Of a stretch of DNA of 64,000 nucleotides, positions 20,297-30,100 are shown one piece after another. The notes under the pieces are model-generated. The model had not been told where the DNA came from and did no database searches. It saw only the letters and a list, made by a program, of their open reading frames with translations. The stretch's first letter is position 1, and every line of letters begins with the position of its first letter. The DNA comes from Synergistaceae bacterium. Lineage in GTDB: Bacteria; Synergistota; Synergistia; Synergistales; Aminobacteriaceae. The stretch covers positions 30,342-94,341 of the forward strand of contig JAFSJJ010000021.1 in NCBI GenBank assembly GCA_017439345.1. Direction: 5' to 3'. The position numbers and the translations under genes are program-made.

Positions 20297-21349
20297 TCAG
20301 CACGAGACCTCCTCGAGTCCTGAATTAAAGCAAGAATTCAAATATGAAACATTGCCGTCGAATAATAATCTTAAATCGCTTATGCCGTACTTAAGCATTG
20401 CCATTCTGTCTAAGCCTATACCAAATGCAAAGCCGTTGTATTCATCAGGGTCAATCTTGCCTGCCCTGATGACGTTAGGGTGAACCATGCCCATACCTAC
20501 GACTTCAAGCCATCCTGTGCCGTGGCAGACTCTGCAGTGTTCGTCATGGCCGGAGCATTCGACGCACTCAATATCAAGTTCCATGCTTGGCTCAGTGAAC
20601 GGGAAGTAAGACGCTCTGAAACGTGATTTAAGAGATTTCCCGAAGAAAGCATTCAACATTTCTGACATAGTGCCCTTCATTTGCGAGAACGGAACGTCTT
20701 TATCGATTAATAAGCCTTCCATTTGATTAAACATAGGCGAGTGAGTCGTGTCATTGTCGCGTCTATAAACTTTGCCGGGACAAATAATTCTCAACGGAGC
20801 ACCGTATTTGAGCATAGATCTAATCTGAACTGGTGAAGTGTGAGTGCGTAATAACTTGCCGTCTGGGAAATAAAAAGTGTCCTGCATGTCTCTAGCCGGG
20901 TGCCATTTGGGAACGTTAAGGCATTCAAAGTTATAGAATTCCTCTTCAATCTCCGGACCGCTTGCAACTGAGTAGCCTAAACCCTGCATTATATTCGCTA
21001 TCTCGTGCATAGTCTGAATTACTGGGTGAAAAGCTCCTGATAATCTGCCTCTGCCTGGTAAAGTAATATCTATGCGTTCTTGAATTTCCTGCTTCTCGTT
21101 TTCTGAATCGCGAATTTTTTTGCTCATCGAAGCAATAGCGTTTTCTATCTCATCACGTAAATTATTAACGTCCTGGCCTGCCTGTCTGCGTTCGTCAGGC
21201 GGTAATTTGCCGAGAGATCTTAATAATAGAGTCAGATCGCCTTTCTTGCCTGTGAATTTTACGCGGAGTTCGTCAAGTTCCTGAAGTGATTTAATATTAT
21301 TCAGAGCCTCAAAGAATGAAGCCCTGACTTGATTTATTTCTAACGGCAT
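20297..21349 (-). CDS. pheS: Phenylalanyl-tRNA synthetase alpha subunit
   Basis: 350-aa class II catalytic subunit. An N-terminal coiled coil is followed by motif 1 (HPVIQTMHEI), the FYNFECLNVPKWHPARD segment, motif 2 (PGKVYRRDNDTTHSPMFNQMEG) and motif 3 (FGIGLDRMAMLKYGI). A Cys/His cluster ending with the usual GTGWLEVVGMGMVHP stretch is present. It follows rplT with 3 bp between. Confidence 0.97.
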   Translation of the reverse strand: MPLEINQVRASFFEALNNIKSLQELDELRVKFTGKKGDLTLLLRSLGKLPPDERRQAGQDVNNLRDEIENAIASMSKKIRDSENEKQEIQERIDITLPGRGRLSGAFHPVIQTMHEIANIMQGLGYSVASGPEIEEEFYNFECLNVPKWHPARDMQDTFYFPDGKLLRTHTSPVQIRSMLKYGAPLRIICPGKVYRRDNDTTHSPMFNQMEGLLIDKDVPFSQMKGTMSEMLNAFFGKSLKSRFRASYFPFTEPSMELDIECVECSGHDEHCRVCHGTGWLEVVGMGMVHPNVIRAGKIDPDEYNGFAFGIGLDRMAMLKYGISDLRLLFDGNVSYLNSCFNSGLEEVSC

Positions 21350-21352
21350 TGA

Positions 21353-21703
21353 TTACAACGCTGCCTTTGCTTTTGAGACAAGCTCCCTGAAGGCTTTATC
21401 GTCGTGGATTGCGAGTTCGCTCAACATTTTGCGGTTGATATTGATTCCTGCTTTCTTGAGTCCGTTCATGAATGCACTATAACTCATGCCTTCTGCTCTG
21501 ACTGCTGCACTGATTCTTGTTATCCAGAGTCTTCTAAAATCTCTCTTCTTGCGTTTGCGGTCTACATAGGCTCTTGACAATGCTGCAAGATATGCTTCTC
21601 TAGCTCTGCGATAAACGTTTTTGCGCTGTCCCCAGTAGCCTTTAGTAATGCTGAATAACTTTTTGCGCTTGTTATTGCTTGCTGATGCACCTTTTACTCT
21701 CAT
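21353..21703 (-). CDS. rplT: 50S ribosomal protein L20
   Basis: 116 aa, normal length. Basic N-terminal tail (RVKGASASNNKRKKLFSITKGYWGQRKNVYRRAREAYL segment) and the conserved RLWITRISAAVRAEG block. L20 is needed for early 50S assembly and in other bacteria represses its own operon through the infC leader. The latter is only a possibility here. Confidence 0.97.
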   Translation of the reverse strand: MRVKGASASNNKRKKLFSITKGYWGQRKNVYRRAREAYLAALSRAYVDRKRKKRDFRRLWITRISAAVRAEGMSYSAFMNGLKKAGININRKMLSELAIHDDKAFRELVSKAKAAL

Positions 21704-21732
21704 AATTATTCACCTCTAGCAATTAATCATAA

Positions 21733-21936
21733 TTAATCATAAGGCAATAAGTGCCTCATCTGTTCGGTCAGTGCTTCTGTTACGTAGCCTGTTGCTTTAA
21801 GTCTGCGCATTCTTGACGGCTTCTTATTCACCAGAATATGTGAACGTGAACATTTTCTATACGCGAATTTGCCTGAAGCTGTCTTGAAAAATCTTTTCTT
21901 AGCTCCTGAGTGTGATTTTAATTTCTGTTTTGCCAT
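21733..21936 (-). CDS. rpmI: 50S ribosomal protein L35
   Basis: 67-aa basic protein with the family sequence KLKSHSGAKKRFFKTASGKF and a Lys/Arg-rich middle. Lies between infC and rplT, the universal order for this operon. Confidence 0.96.
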   Translation of the reverse strand: MAKQKLKSHSGAKKRFFKTASGKFAYRKCSRSHILVNKKPSRMRRLKATGYVTEALTEQMRHLLPYD

Positions 21937-21944
21937 GAAAAAAT

Positions 21945-22547
21945 TTATTCTCCTTTCGTATTCGTATCTTGAACTTCTTTCATGTCCTGTGAGGCTTTAC
22001 TCTTTGAACTTGAGCTTGAGCTGCTTCCCGTCTGAGGAGTTAATAACAATCTCATATAACGTCCTTCCATTGCAGGTTTGCCCTCGCACTTGCCTACGTC
22101 CTCACACATTGCCATAACGCGGTTCAACACTTCTTCGCCTCTATCAAGAAATGACATCTCGCGGCCTCTGAAAAATACAGAGACTTTGACTCTGTGTCCT
22201 TTCTCAAGAAATGTCCTCACGGCTTTAGTCTTGAACTCGAAATCATGATCATCGATTTTGGGACGCATCTTAATTTCTTTGAGTTCCTGAACCTTTTGCT
22301 TTTTGCGGGCATCTTTCTCTTTCTTCTGGAGCTGGTATCTGTATTTACCGTAATCCATTATGCGGCATACAGGCGGACTTGCTAACGGGGCGACTTCGAC
22401 CAGATCAAGAGCCTGCTCATGAGCCATTCTCAGAGCTTCAAGGGTGTTAGTAATTCCTACTTTTACTCCGTTTTCGTCGACTAATAAAACCTGAGCTGAC
22501 GTTATCTCAGAATTTACGCGCGGAGCATTCTCTTCGTTACCGGGCAA
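21945..22547 (-). CDS. infC: Translation initiation factor IF-3
   Basis: Prevents premature 50S joining and proofreads initiator tRNA. N-domain (NSEITSAQVLLVDENGVKVGI, with ALRMAHEQALDLVEVAP), linker (RYQLQKKEKDARKKQK) and C-domain (EIKMRPKIDDHDFEFK) are intact, ending in a Ser/Lys-rich tail. The frame extends upstream to an ATG at 22628. However, the near-perfect AAGGAGGAGG Shine-Dalgarno lies inside that extension and is placed five bases before a TTG at 22547, giving the normal N-terminus. A rare start codon for infC is a known autoregulatory device in other bacteria. Confidence 0.93.
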   Translation of the reverse strand: MPGNEENAPRVNSEITSAQVLLVDENGVKVGITNTLEALRMAHEQALDLVEVAPLASPPVCRIMDYGKYRYQLQKKEKDARKKQKVQELKEIKMRPKIDDHDFEFKTKAVRTFLEKGHRVKVSVFFRGREMSFLDRGEEVLNRVMAMCEDVGKCEGKPAMEGRYMRLLLTPQTGSSSSSSSKSKASQDMKEVQDTNTKGE

Positions 22548-22578
22548 AAATTCCTCCTCCTTCATAATAATAAATAAA

Positions 22579-22617
22579 TAAAAATCAGGCCGACTCGTTA
22601 ATACAAGCTGACCTGAT
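22579..22617 (-). terminator. Leader terminator/attenuator upstream of infC-rpmI-rplT
   Basis: On the minus strand ATCAGGTC (22610-22617) can pair with GGCCTGAT (22584-22591), with one wobble, and a T-rich run follows at once. It lies only about 30 bp before the infC Shine-Dalgarno, as in infC leaders controlled by premature termination in Firmicutes. Confidence 0.55.
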
Positions 22618-22724
22618 GTTATTTGCATATAATTATTTAACCAGGCTGCTTGTGATTTACTTTCCCTGACAGCAGATTTCGCCGTTCAGGAGAGCCGGTG
22701 CAAAATATAGCATAATTCACAAGT

Positions 22725-23837
22725 TCACGCAATTATTTTATCCGCGAGTTCAAGTGCTTTGATTATTATCATATCCATATCGTAGTATTTATACTCGCCG
22801 AGTCTGCCTCCGAATATGACGTTAGGGCATCTTGTCATTGCAAGTTCTTTATATGACTCGTAAAGCCTTGTGTTTCTCTCATCATTGACGGGATAATATG
22901 CTTCCATGCCTGGCCGCCATTCAGAGCTGAATTCGCGCGTTATCACAGTGAAATTTTTGTCGAGTTCAAGCCCCGGATAAAAGTGTTTATGCTCTATAAT
23001 CCTCATGCATGGTGTATCTTTGTCAGTGTAGTTAATTACCGAATGACCTTGATAATTATTAACGCCGTCCAAGATTTCCTGTTCAAACCTAACTGTCCTG
23101 TATTCAAGAGTCCCGAGCTCATAATCAAAATATGCGTCAATAGGAGCTGTGAATATAATTTTATCTGCAAGTCCTTCAAGTTCGGAGCGGTGTTCGAAAT
23201 AATCACAGTTTAATTTAACTTCGCAGCCTTCAAGAAGTTTCTTGATTATTGCCGTGTAGCCTTTAACCGGTATGCCCTGATAAAGCGCATCAAAGTAATT
23301 ATTATCGTATTTAAATCTCACTGGCAGACGCTTTATTATGAACGCCGGAAGATTCTTGCATTCTCTGCCCCATTGCTTCTGGGTGTAGCCTTTGATTAAT
23401 CTCTCGTAAATTTCATGTCCGACAAGACTTATTGCCTGCTCTTCAAGATTTTTAGGGTTGGTGATACCTGCTGCTTCTCTCTGGGAATTAATTTTTTCCT
23501 GAGCTTCTTGAGGTGTTATTACCCCCCACATTTTATTAAATGTGTACATGTTGAACGGCAGAGAATATATTTCGCCCCTGTAATTTGCTATGACAGAGTG
23601 AGTATATCTGTTGAAGTCAGCTAAATTGTTCACGTAGTCCCAGACGCGTTTATTGTTAGTGTGAAAGATATGCGCTCCGTAAGAATGAACGTGAATGCCG
23701 TTAATGTTCTCGGTGTAAATATTGCCTCCGATGTGAGGGCGTTTATCGACTACGAGGACTGATTTAGAGTGCCACACAGCCTCATGGGCAAACACAGATC
23801 CGAATAATCCAGAGCCTACTATTAAGTAATCATACAT
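22725..23837 (-). CDS. glf: UDP-galactopyranose mutase
   Basis: Flavoenzyme interconverting UDP-galactopyranose and UDP-galactofuranose, precursor of surface galactofuranose glycans. Residues 1-30 hold the FAD-binding Rossmann motif YLIVGSGLFGSVFAHEA. HIGGNIYTENINGIHVHSYGAHIFHT follows, then EKINSQREAAG-type helices and C-terminal FGGRLGEYKYYDMD with the catalytic Arg region. Start ATG 23837 is preceded by AAAGGGGA. The in-frame ATG at 23873 would add a non-conserved extension. It stands alone between the infC operon and the surface-protein genes. Confidence 0.94.
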   Translation of the reverse strand: MYDYLIVGSGLFGSVFAHEAVWHSKSVLVVDKRPHIGGNIYTENINGIHVHSYGAHIFHTNNKRVWDYVNNLADFNRYTHSVIANYRGEIYSLPFNMYTFNKMWGVITPQEAQEKINSQREAAGITNPKNLEEQAISLVGHEIYERLIKGYTQKQWGRECKNLPAFIIKRLPVRFKYDNNYFDALYQGIPVKGYTAIIKKLLEGCEVKLNCDYFEHRSELEGLADKIIFTAPIDAYFDYELGTLEYRTVRFEQEILDGVNNYQGHSVINYTDKDTPCMRIIEHKHFYPGLELDKNFTVITREFSSEWRPGMEAYYPVNDERNTRLYESYKELAMTRCPNVIFGGRLGEYKYYDMDMIIIKALELADKIIA

Positions 23838-23910
23838 GATTGTAAATCCCCTTTTGATTTCATGAATCTGCATTATATTTTAATCTCATAAGGCTGCATA
23901 GTCGATTGAT

Positions 23911-26900
23911 TTAGTGCTTCTTATTGCGAATCAACGCGAGTCCCGCCAAAGCTAATAACATTCCTGAAGCAATGCCCGAGTTACAGCCTCCGCCGGAATT
24001 TTCGAGATAATAGTCTTCTTCATCGTCTTCCTCAGGAGTGCCGGAAACAGTTACGTCCATGCTGTTATTAGTCAAGCCTGTATCATAGTTATAAATGATT
24101 GTCGCAGGTGCCTTGTCAAATATAATTTTCCCGGTCTCTGGGTATTCTGAGTCGTCGTACTCTATCGCGTTGCCTGACTCGTCATAGCCTGTTACGTTGA
24201 TTAAATTTTCGTCGCCGGAATTTACTGCACTGTTGATAACTATTCCTGCCGTTGAAACATCGCTGTCATTATCATAGCTGAGAAGGAACGCTGCCAAGTC
24301 AAATATTCTCTCGAGCAAAGATTTATATGCACGTTGATTCTTTGCGTTGAGTCTTTCCAGCTTATTTAGTCCGAAGTGGTCTTTATGGAATCTCCTGATT
24401 CTGTTGTTCTGGAAGTTAAGATAGCGCATTTCAGTACAGCCCGTTAAATCAAGTTTGCTGACTTTGGCATTTGCAAAGTGAAGGGTCTTGAGGTTCTTGC
24501 AGCCGCTCGCATTAATCTCGCTAATATCTGTGCTGCTGAGTTGAAGCTCCTCTATGAATTCATTTCCTGCCACATCAACAGATACAAGACCCTTGCAGTC
24601 TTCTGCGTTGACGTTCTTAATATTGCAGCCCTTGAGATTCAGAGTCTTTATTGCAGTATTCCCGGACAGATTCACGCTTTCAAGCTGTAATTTACCCAGA
24701 ACTCTCAAATCAAGATTTTCACCTAGAGAGACTGCTTCCGTTAAGTCAAGAGTCTGCAAGTGCGGCATTAATTCAGCAATTCCGTTAAGATCCGTAATCT
24801 TTGCAGGAATCTTGAATTCTGTCAGAGTCGCGAGCTGTTCAGCCGATAAGCCCAGAGTCTCTGTTAAATATTTGCTGAGAGTCTGATTCTCCTCAGGTTC
24901 AGTAAGAGTATCAAGATTTAACTCGAACTTTTCAACGGTTATATTCACTACGCTGCTTGCTTCTCCTGCGTCATTCTTGGCCGTGATTGTGTAAGTGTAG
25001 CTCCCTTCAGTATTATTCATTGCTATAGTTCCTGAAATTGTATAGCTGGTGCCGTTGTCTGCCTCTGCTCCTGTTAATCCATCCGGTAGAGTCCCGGACG
25101 CTGACCACGTTAAATTATCTCCTGATGTTGCGTTGATAACTATATTTTCAATCGCGTCGCCTTCCTGATAGGTATTATTAATCTCTGACTCAGAAAGAAC
25201 CGGCTTAAATGATTTAGGTTCAGTAGTGCTTCCGCCTTCGTCTGTGTTATCAGCAGCATTGATTGTTATAGTAATTTGCGCGTCCGTCTTACCTGCTGCG
25301 TTCTCTGCTGTTACTGTGTAAGTATATGGCGAGTCCGCCGCTGTCCCTGAATCCGGAGTCCCTGTTATCGTGAAAGTATTATCCTTGTCCGAGGCAGTCA
25401 ACCCCTTAGGAAGAGTCCCTGAGCTTGACCATGTTACGGTATCTTTATTCTTTGCAGTGATCGTGAAGTCGGTCATAGCTTCGCCCTCAGTGAGAGTTAT
25501 TTCCTTATCACATGAAAGCACAGGAGCAATAATAACGTTTACAGTAACTATAGTTGTTGTCTTGCCTGCATCATTGCTTGCAGTTACGTTATAAGTGTAC
25601 GGAGAATTCGCGACCGTCCCTGCTGCAGGAGTCCCTGATATAGTGAAAGTTGTATCTGTGCTGGCTGTTGTCAGACCATCAGGAAGAGTCCCAGACGTTG
25701 ACAAAATTATATCGAGTCCCTGAGTCACTGTTATCGTCTGAGCAGTTATCGGCTTGCTCTCTATAGCGTCAATCGTGAGAGTTTCAGGACTTAGTACAGG
25801 AACTTTGACTTTCTCGACTGCACCAATAGAAGGGGGATTATTTCTCGTGTGTCCGATCTGGTCTTTTTCAGGAGCATCCTCTGCCGTGCCTTTACCCTCC
25901 AGCGCGCTTAACTCTGAGTTATCCTCTATCCTGTACACTGTATGAGTTACTCCGTTGACTGTTACTTCTTTGGGAGTCTGTGTGTTCCATGAAGATATTG
26001 CGATGTTATGCGTTGTGTCATCGAACGTTATACCACTGAGTCCGGAAGGAAATGCGCTGTATGTAGCGGTTATCGTACCACTATTACGATTATAAATTAC
26101 GTTATTTGCATCCCCCCACACGAAAGTATTTTTCATTGTCAGCGTAGCAGAATAATTATAAACACCTCCGCCGTTTGTTGCAGTGTTGTTTGCGACTGTG
26201 CAGTTAGTCATCGTCAGCGGACCATTACCATTATTATTCTTACCATTAAAGACGCCACCGCCGCCCAGTGAGCCTGTTGTTTTGTTGCCTGAAATGGTGC
26301 AGTTTGTCATTGTCAGCGTTCCACCATCCTTAAAGACGCCACCGCCGCCGTAATTGCCTGTTGATGTGTTGTTTGCAATTGTGCAGTTAGTCATCGTCAG
26401 CGTACCTTGATACTCATTATAGACTCCTCCGCCATTTGAAGCAGTGTTGCCTGAAACGGTGCAGTTAGTCATCGTCAGCGTACCTCGATTCTGGACTCCT
26501 CCGCCGCTGGAACCGTTGCCTCCTGTGATGATCAAACCGTCAAGTGTAACAGTCTTGCCTGAGGTGATGAATATAACCACATTGCTTAAACTTTCGCCCT
26601 TAATTGTTGTTGTGCCTGTCCGGGAGTTTATGCCTGAGTCGCCGTCTTTGAAGCCCCCGTAAACTGTTACATTCTTATCGATTGTGATCATGTTACTGCC
26701 TGTTATAGTGAAGGTGCCGTCTTTGATGTAAACGATGTCGTCTGCTTGTACTTTGTTGCTGAAAAAGTCCTTAAATGTTTTAGTGCTTGTATCAGCTGTT
26801 GCAGTTGACCATTTAGAAGAGTTATATTCTGTAGTTGAGTCATCTTGTGCATATGTAATCGATGTGCCTTCCGTAAGTTCTGTAACGTACCACGCCGAAG

Positions 26901-26973
26901 CCCCTAACGCCTGCGAGCAGACAATTGGAACGAACATAAAACATAATAGAGCGATGAAAAATTTTCTTCTCAT
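23911..26973 (-). CDS. Large secreted beta-helix/Ig-like/LRR surface protein with Synergistetes C-terminal sorting signal
   Basis: 1020 aa. Signal peptide (RRKFFIALLCFMFVPIVCSQALGA). Residues ~100-300 form a parallel beta-helix of repeated TLTMTNCTxSGN / GGGVxN units. Three Ig-like putative repeats follow (each with a GTLPDGLT...FTISGTP...SPYTYxVTAxNxAGKT pattern, ~395-690), then a leucine-rich section (LQTLDLTEA, LESVNLSGN, LKTLHFANA, ~710-850). The C-terminus GGGCNSGIASGM, hydrophobic helix and RNKKH tail is a Synergist-CTERM-type sorting signal. AAGGAG lies 9 nt before the ATG. It is a close paralogue of the gene at 27181-30645, with a poly-G promoter region. Confidence 0.85.
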   Translation of the reverse strand: MRRKFFIALLCFMFVPIVCSQALGASAWYVTELTEGTSITYAQDDSTTEYNSSKWSTATADTSTKTFKDFFSNKVQADDIVYIKDGTFTITGSNMITIDKNVTVYGGFKDGDSGINSRTGTTTIKGESLSNVVIFITSGKTVTLDGLIITGGNGSSGGGVQNRGTLTMTNCTVSGNTASNGGGVYNEYQGTLTMTNCTIANNTSTGNYGGGGVFKDGGTLTMTNCTISGNKTTGSLGGGGVFNGKNNNGNGPLTMTNCTVANNTATNGGGVYNYSATLTMKNTFVWGDANNVIYNRNSGTITATYSAFPSGLSGITFDDTTHNIAISSWNTQTPKEVTVNGVTHTVYRIEDNSELSALEGKGTAEDAPEKDQIGHTRNNPPSIGAVEKVKVPVLSPETLTIDAIESKPITAQTITVTQGLDIILSTSGTLPDGLTTASTDTTFTISGTPAAGTVANSPYTYNVTASNDAGKTTTIVTVNVIIAPVLSCDKEITLTEGEAMTDFTITAKNKDTVTWSSSGTLPKGLTASDKDNTFTITGTPDSGTAADSPYTYTVTAENAAGKTDAQITITINAADNTDEGGSTTEPKSFKPVLSESEINNTYQEGDAIENIVINATSGDNLTWSASGTLPDGLTGAEADNGTSYTISGTIAMNNTEGSYTYTITAKNDAGEASSVVNITVEKFELNLDTLTEPEENQTLSKYLTETLGLSAEQLATLTEFKIPAKITDLNGIAELMPHLQTLDLTEAVSLGENLDLRVLGKLQLESVNLSGNTAIKTLNLKGCNIKNVNAEDCKGLVSVDVAGNEFIEELQLSSTDISEINASGCKNLKTLHFANAKVSKLDLTGCTEMRYLNFQNNRIRRFHKDHFGLNKLERLNAKNQRAYKSLLERIFDLAAFLLSYDNDSDVSTAGIVINSAVNSGDENLINVTGYDESGNAIEYDDSEYPETGKIIFDKAPATIIYNYDTGLTNNSMDVTVSGTPEEDDEEDYYLENSGGGCNSGIASGMLLALAGLALIRNKKH

Positions 26974-27031
26974 ATAATAATCTCCTTCTTGTCGTAGAGT
27001 GAACTAGTTGACATAAAATTTTTAGTAGATT

Positions 27032-27081
27032 ATTATATTTAACACTTCGCTAAAATAAATCGTGTAATTTACCCCCCCCCC
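27032..27081 (-). promoter_or_regulatory. Promoter region with 10-G tract upstream of the first surface gene
   Basis: On the minus strand a run of exactly 10 G (27072-27081) is followed by TTTATT as a weak -35 and TATAAT (27032-27037), 34 bp after the tract. The same arrangement with identical spacing occurs before the paralogue. Homopolymer runs at this place can change promoter strength by slippage. Confidence 0.6.
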
Positions 27082-27123
27082 TATACGCCGTTTTGCTGAT
27101 GTAAAATTTGTGATTGTGTGCAT

Positions 27124-27159
27124 AAAAATTCTCCCTGCATGAATCACACACAGAGAGAA
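27124..27159 (-). terminator. Intrinsic terminator after the 27181-30645 gene
   Basis: Minus strand: TTCTCTCTG and CAGGGAGAA arms (9 bp, one wobble) followed by TTTTTAT. It lies 22 bp after the stop codon of the upstream surface gene and before the next poly-G promoter. A near copy lies at 30801-30835. Confidence 0.8.
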
Positions 27160-27180
27160 CCGAATTGTCGTAGAAATTAT

Positions 27181-30100
27181 TTAGCGCTTCCTTCTGTGAA
27201 TGAAAGCGAGTCCCGTCAACATTAACAACGCTCCTGAAGTGAAACCTGAGTCACAGCCCCCCGAACCTCCAAGATCAGAAATATCATTAGGAGCACCCGA
27301 AATAGTTACGTCCATTTTGCTTAAGCCTGTATCATAGTTATAAACTATCTTTGCAGGAGCCTCTTTAAATTTAATCTCTCCGGTATCTGCATATTCTGAA
27401 GCATCGTACTCTATAGCATTGCCTGAGTCATCGTAGCCTGTTATATCAATTAAGTTTTTATCGCCGGAACTTACTGCACTATTGATAACTAAGACTCCGC
27501 TTGTAATATTTTCATCGTCATTAACTTCTCCTGATTCTGAGTCTGAATCTGAGTCAAAGTCTGAGTCTGAGTCTGATTCTGAAGATAGCATGAACGCCAT
27601 TAAATCAAATCGCTTCTTGATAGAAGATTCAATTGCATTCTGATTCTTTGCGTTGATTATTTCAAGTTTGCTGAGTCCGAAGTGATCTTGATTGAACCGC
27701 CTGACCCTGTTGTTCTTGAAAATAAGTTCGCGCATTTCATTGCAGCCCGTAAAATCTAACCTGCTGACTTTGGCATTAGCGAAGTGAAGAGTCTTGAGGT
27801 TGATGCAGTATCTTGTGTTTATCTCGCTTATATCTGTGCTGTCAAGATAAAGTTCTTCAATGAATTCATTGCCGGCTATGTTAATAGATACAAGTTCCCT
27901 GCAGCTTTCCGCATTGACGATTTGAATATTGCAGTCACTGAGCTTCAGAGTCTTTATTGCAGAGTTCCCGGACAAATTCAATTCTTCAAGCTCTAAATCA
28001 CCAAGAACGCTTAAATCGAGATTTTCGCCGAGAGAGTCAGCCTCTGTTAAGTCAAGTACTTTCAAGTTCGGCATTAATTCATCAATTCTATCAAGCGTTG
28101 TAACCCTTGAAGGTATCTTAATTTCTGTCAATGCTGTCATTTGTTCGCGTGATAAGTTCAGGGTATCTGATAAGTATTCGCTTAGAGTCTGATTCGTCTC
28201 AGGTTCAGGCATAGTATCAGGATTGAGCGTAAACTTTTCAACCGTTATTTTGACTACACATCCTGCCTCACCTGAAGAGTTCTTTGCCGTTAGTGTGTAA
28301 TAATAGCTGCCTGCAGTATTCATTGCTATTTTGCCTGAGATAGTGAAGCCCTTGCTGTCGTCTGACTCCGTTACTGTCAATCCGTCCGGCAGAGTCCCAG
28401 ATGCTGACCACGTCAAATTATCTCCTGACACTGCTTTGATGATTATATCTTCAATAGTGCTGCCTTCATTATACGTATTATTAATCTCTGAGTCCGATAG
28501 AACAGGCTTAACCGGTGAGCTTCCTGCTGCTATAACTGTTATAACAACATTCGCTTTTGCAGTGCCGGCTGTGTTCGATGCCTTCACAGTATAATTATAC
28601 GGTGAGTTAGCATTTGTCCCTTCAGCAGGAGTCCCTGTTATAGAGAATACGTTATCGCGGCTCGATACTTCTAACCCTTTAGGAAGAGTCCCGGACCCCG
28701 ACCAAGTTATATTAGTCCCTGCTATGGCAATAACTCTTATCGGTAAGTTTTCGCTGCCTTCATGTAACGAGTGCGCAATGTCTGTCTCAAAGAGAACTGG
28801 TGCAGAAAGCGATAATCTTTCAGGTACTCCTGGTAATGATTTCAGTACAACAATCGTTATGACTTCTATTGTCTTGCCTGCGGTGTTCTCGGCCGTTACG
28901 ATGTAATTATACATTGAGTCTGACGCTGTACCCTTGCTCGGAGTCCCTGAAATGGTGAAAGTATTATTCTTGTTCGAAGCTGTTAATCCGTTCGGAAGAG
29001 TCCCGGAGCCTGCCCACGTCATTTTATTATTTCCGTTCAATGCAGTTATCGTTAAGGCTGTCATAGTTTCCCCTTCAGTGAGAATTATTACGTTGTCGCA
29101 TGAAAGAATAGGAGCAGCAATACCTACATTTATAGTCACTGTACTTGTTGTAGTGCCTGCGCTGTTGGCTGCGGTTACTTTATAAGTATACGGGGAGTTC
29201 GAAGCTGTTCCGATTGCAGGAGTTCCGGAGATCGTGAAAGTTTTATCTGTATTTGATGCTGCAAGACCATCGGGTAGCTTCCCAGAAGTTGACCATTTTA
29301 TATCGAGTCCCTGAACAGCCGTTACCATCGTTATAGCTTTGCCTTCTGCTGCGTCAATGGTGAGAGTTTTAGACATTACAGGGGCATGAACTATTTCTAC
29401 AGCACCTATGCAGGGGGGATTATATCTTGTGTGGCCGAGCTGGTCTTTCTCTGGAGTGTCGTTAGTATTTGTCCCTGCACCTTCGAGATCACTTAACTCC
29501 GGATTATCTTCTATTCTGTATACAGTGTGGGTTACTCCGTTGACTTCTACTTCTTTTGATTTCTGAGTGTTCCATGAAGATATTGCGATATTTCCCGTGC
29601 CTGTAAGCTGTGTAGGAGCTGCGCAGTATGTAGCGGTTATAGTACCATTAATTAATTTTGTGTTCCCCCACAGAAACGTATTTGTCATCGTCAGCGTACC
29701 GGTGCTAGCGTTAGAGATTCCGGTGCCGTTGGCTGTCTTTGTCACTGTGTTATTTGTAATAGTGCAGTTTGTCATTGTCAATGTACTGCCGCTGTTACGA
29801 ACTCCTCCACCGTAAGTAGATGCTGTCCCCATGACATTGTTATTTGAAATAGTACAATTTATCATTGTCAGCGTACCAGAGGTAGTTCCATTGTTATAAT
29901 TAGCAATTCCTCCGCCGGTTGTGTTGCTTGTCTCGTTAGCTGAGCCTGCCGTGTTATCTGAAATAGTGCAGTTTATCATTGTCAACGTACCGCCTAAGTT
30001 ATAAACTCCGCCTCCCGTTAGTCCTGAGTTGTTAGCTGAAATAGTACAGTTTGTCACTGTCAACGTACCGCCATAGTTATAAATTCCACCGCCCCTGCTT

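Noticed and set aside
26140..26480. Intergenic or phage-type tandem repeats
   Set aside because: The repeats are in frame and encode beta-helix units of the surface protein.
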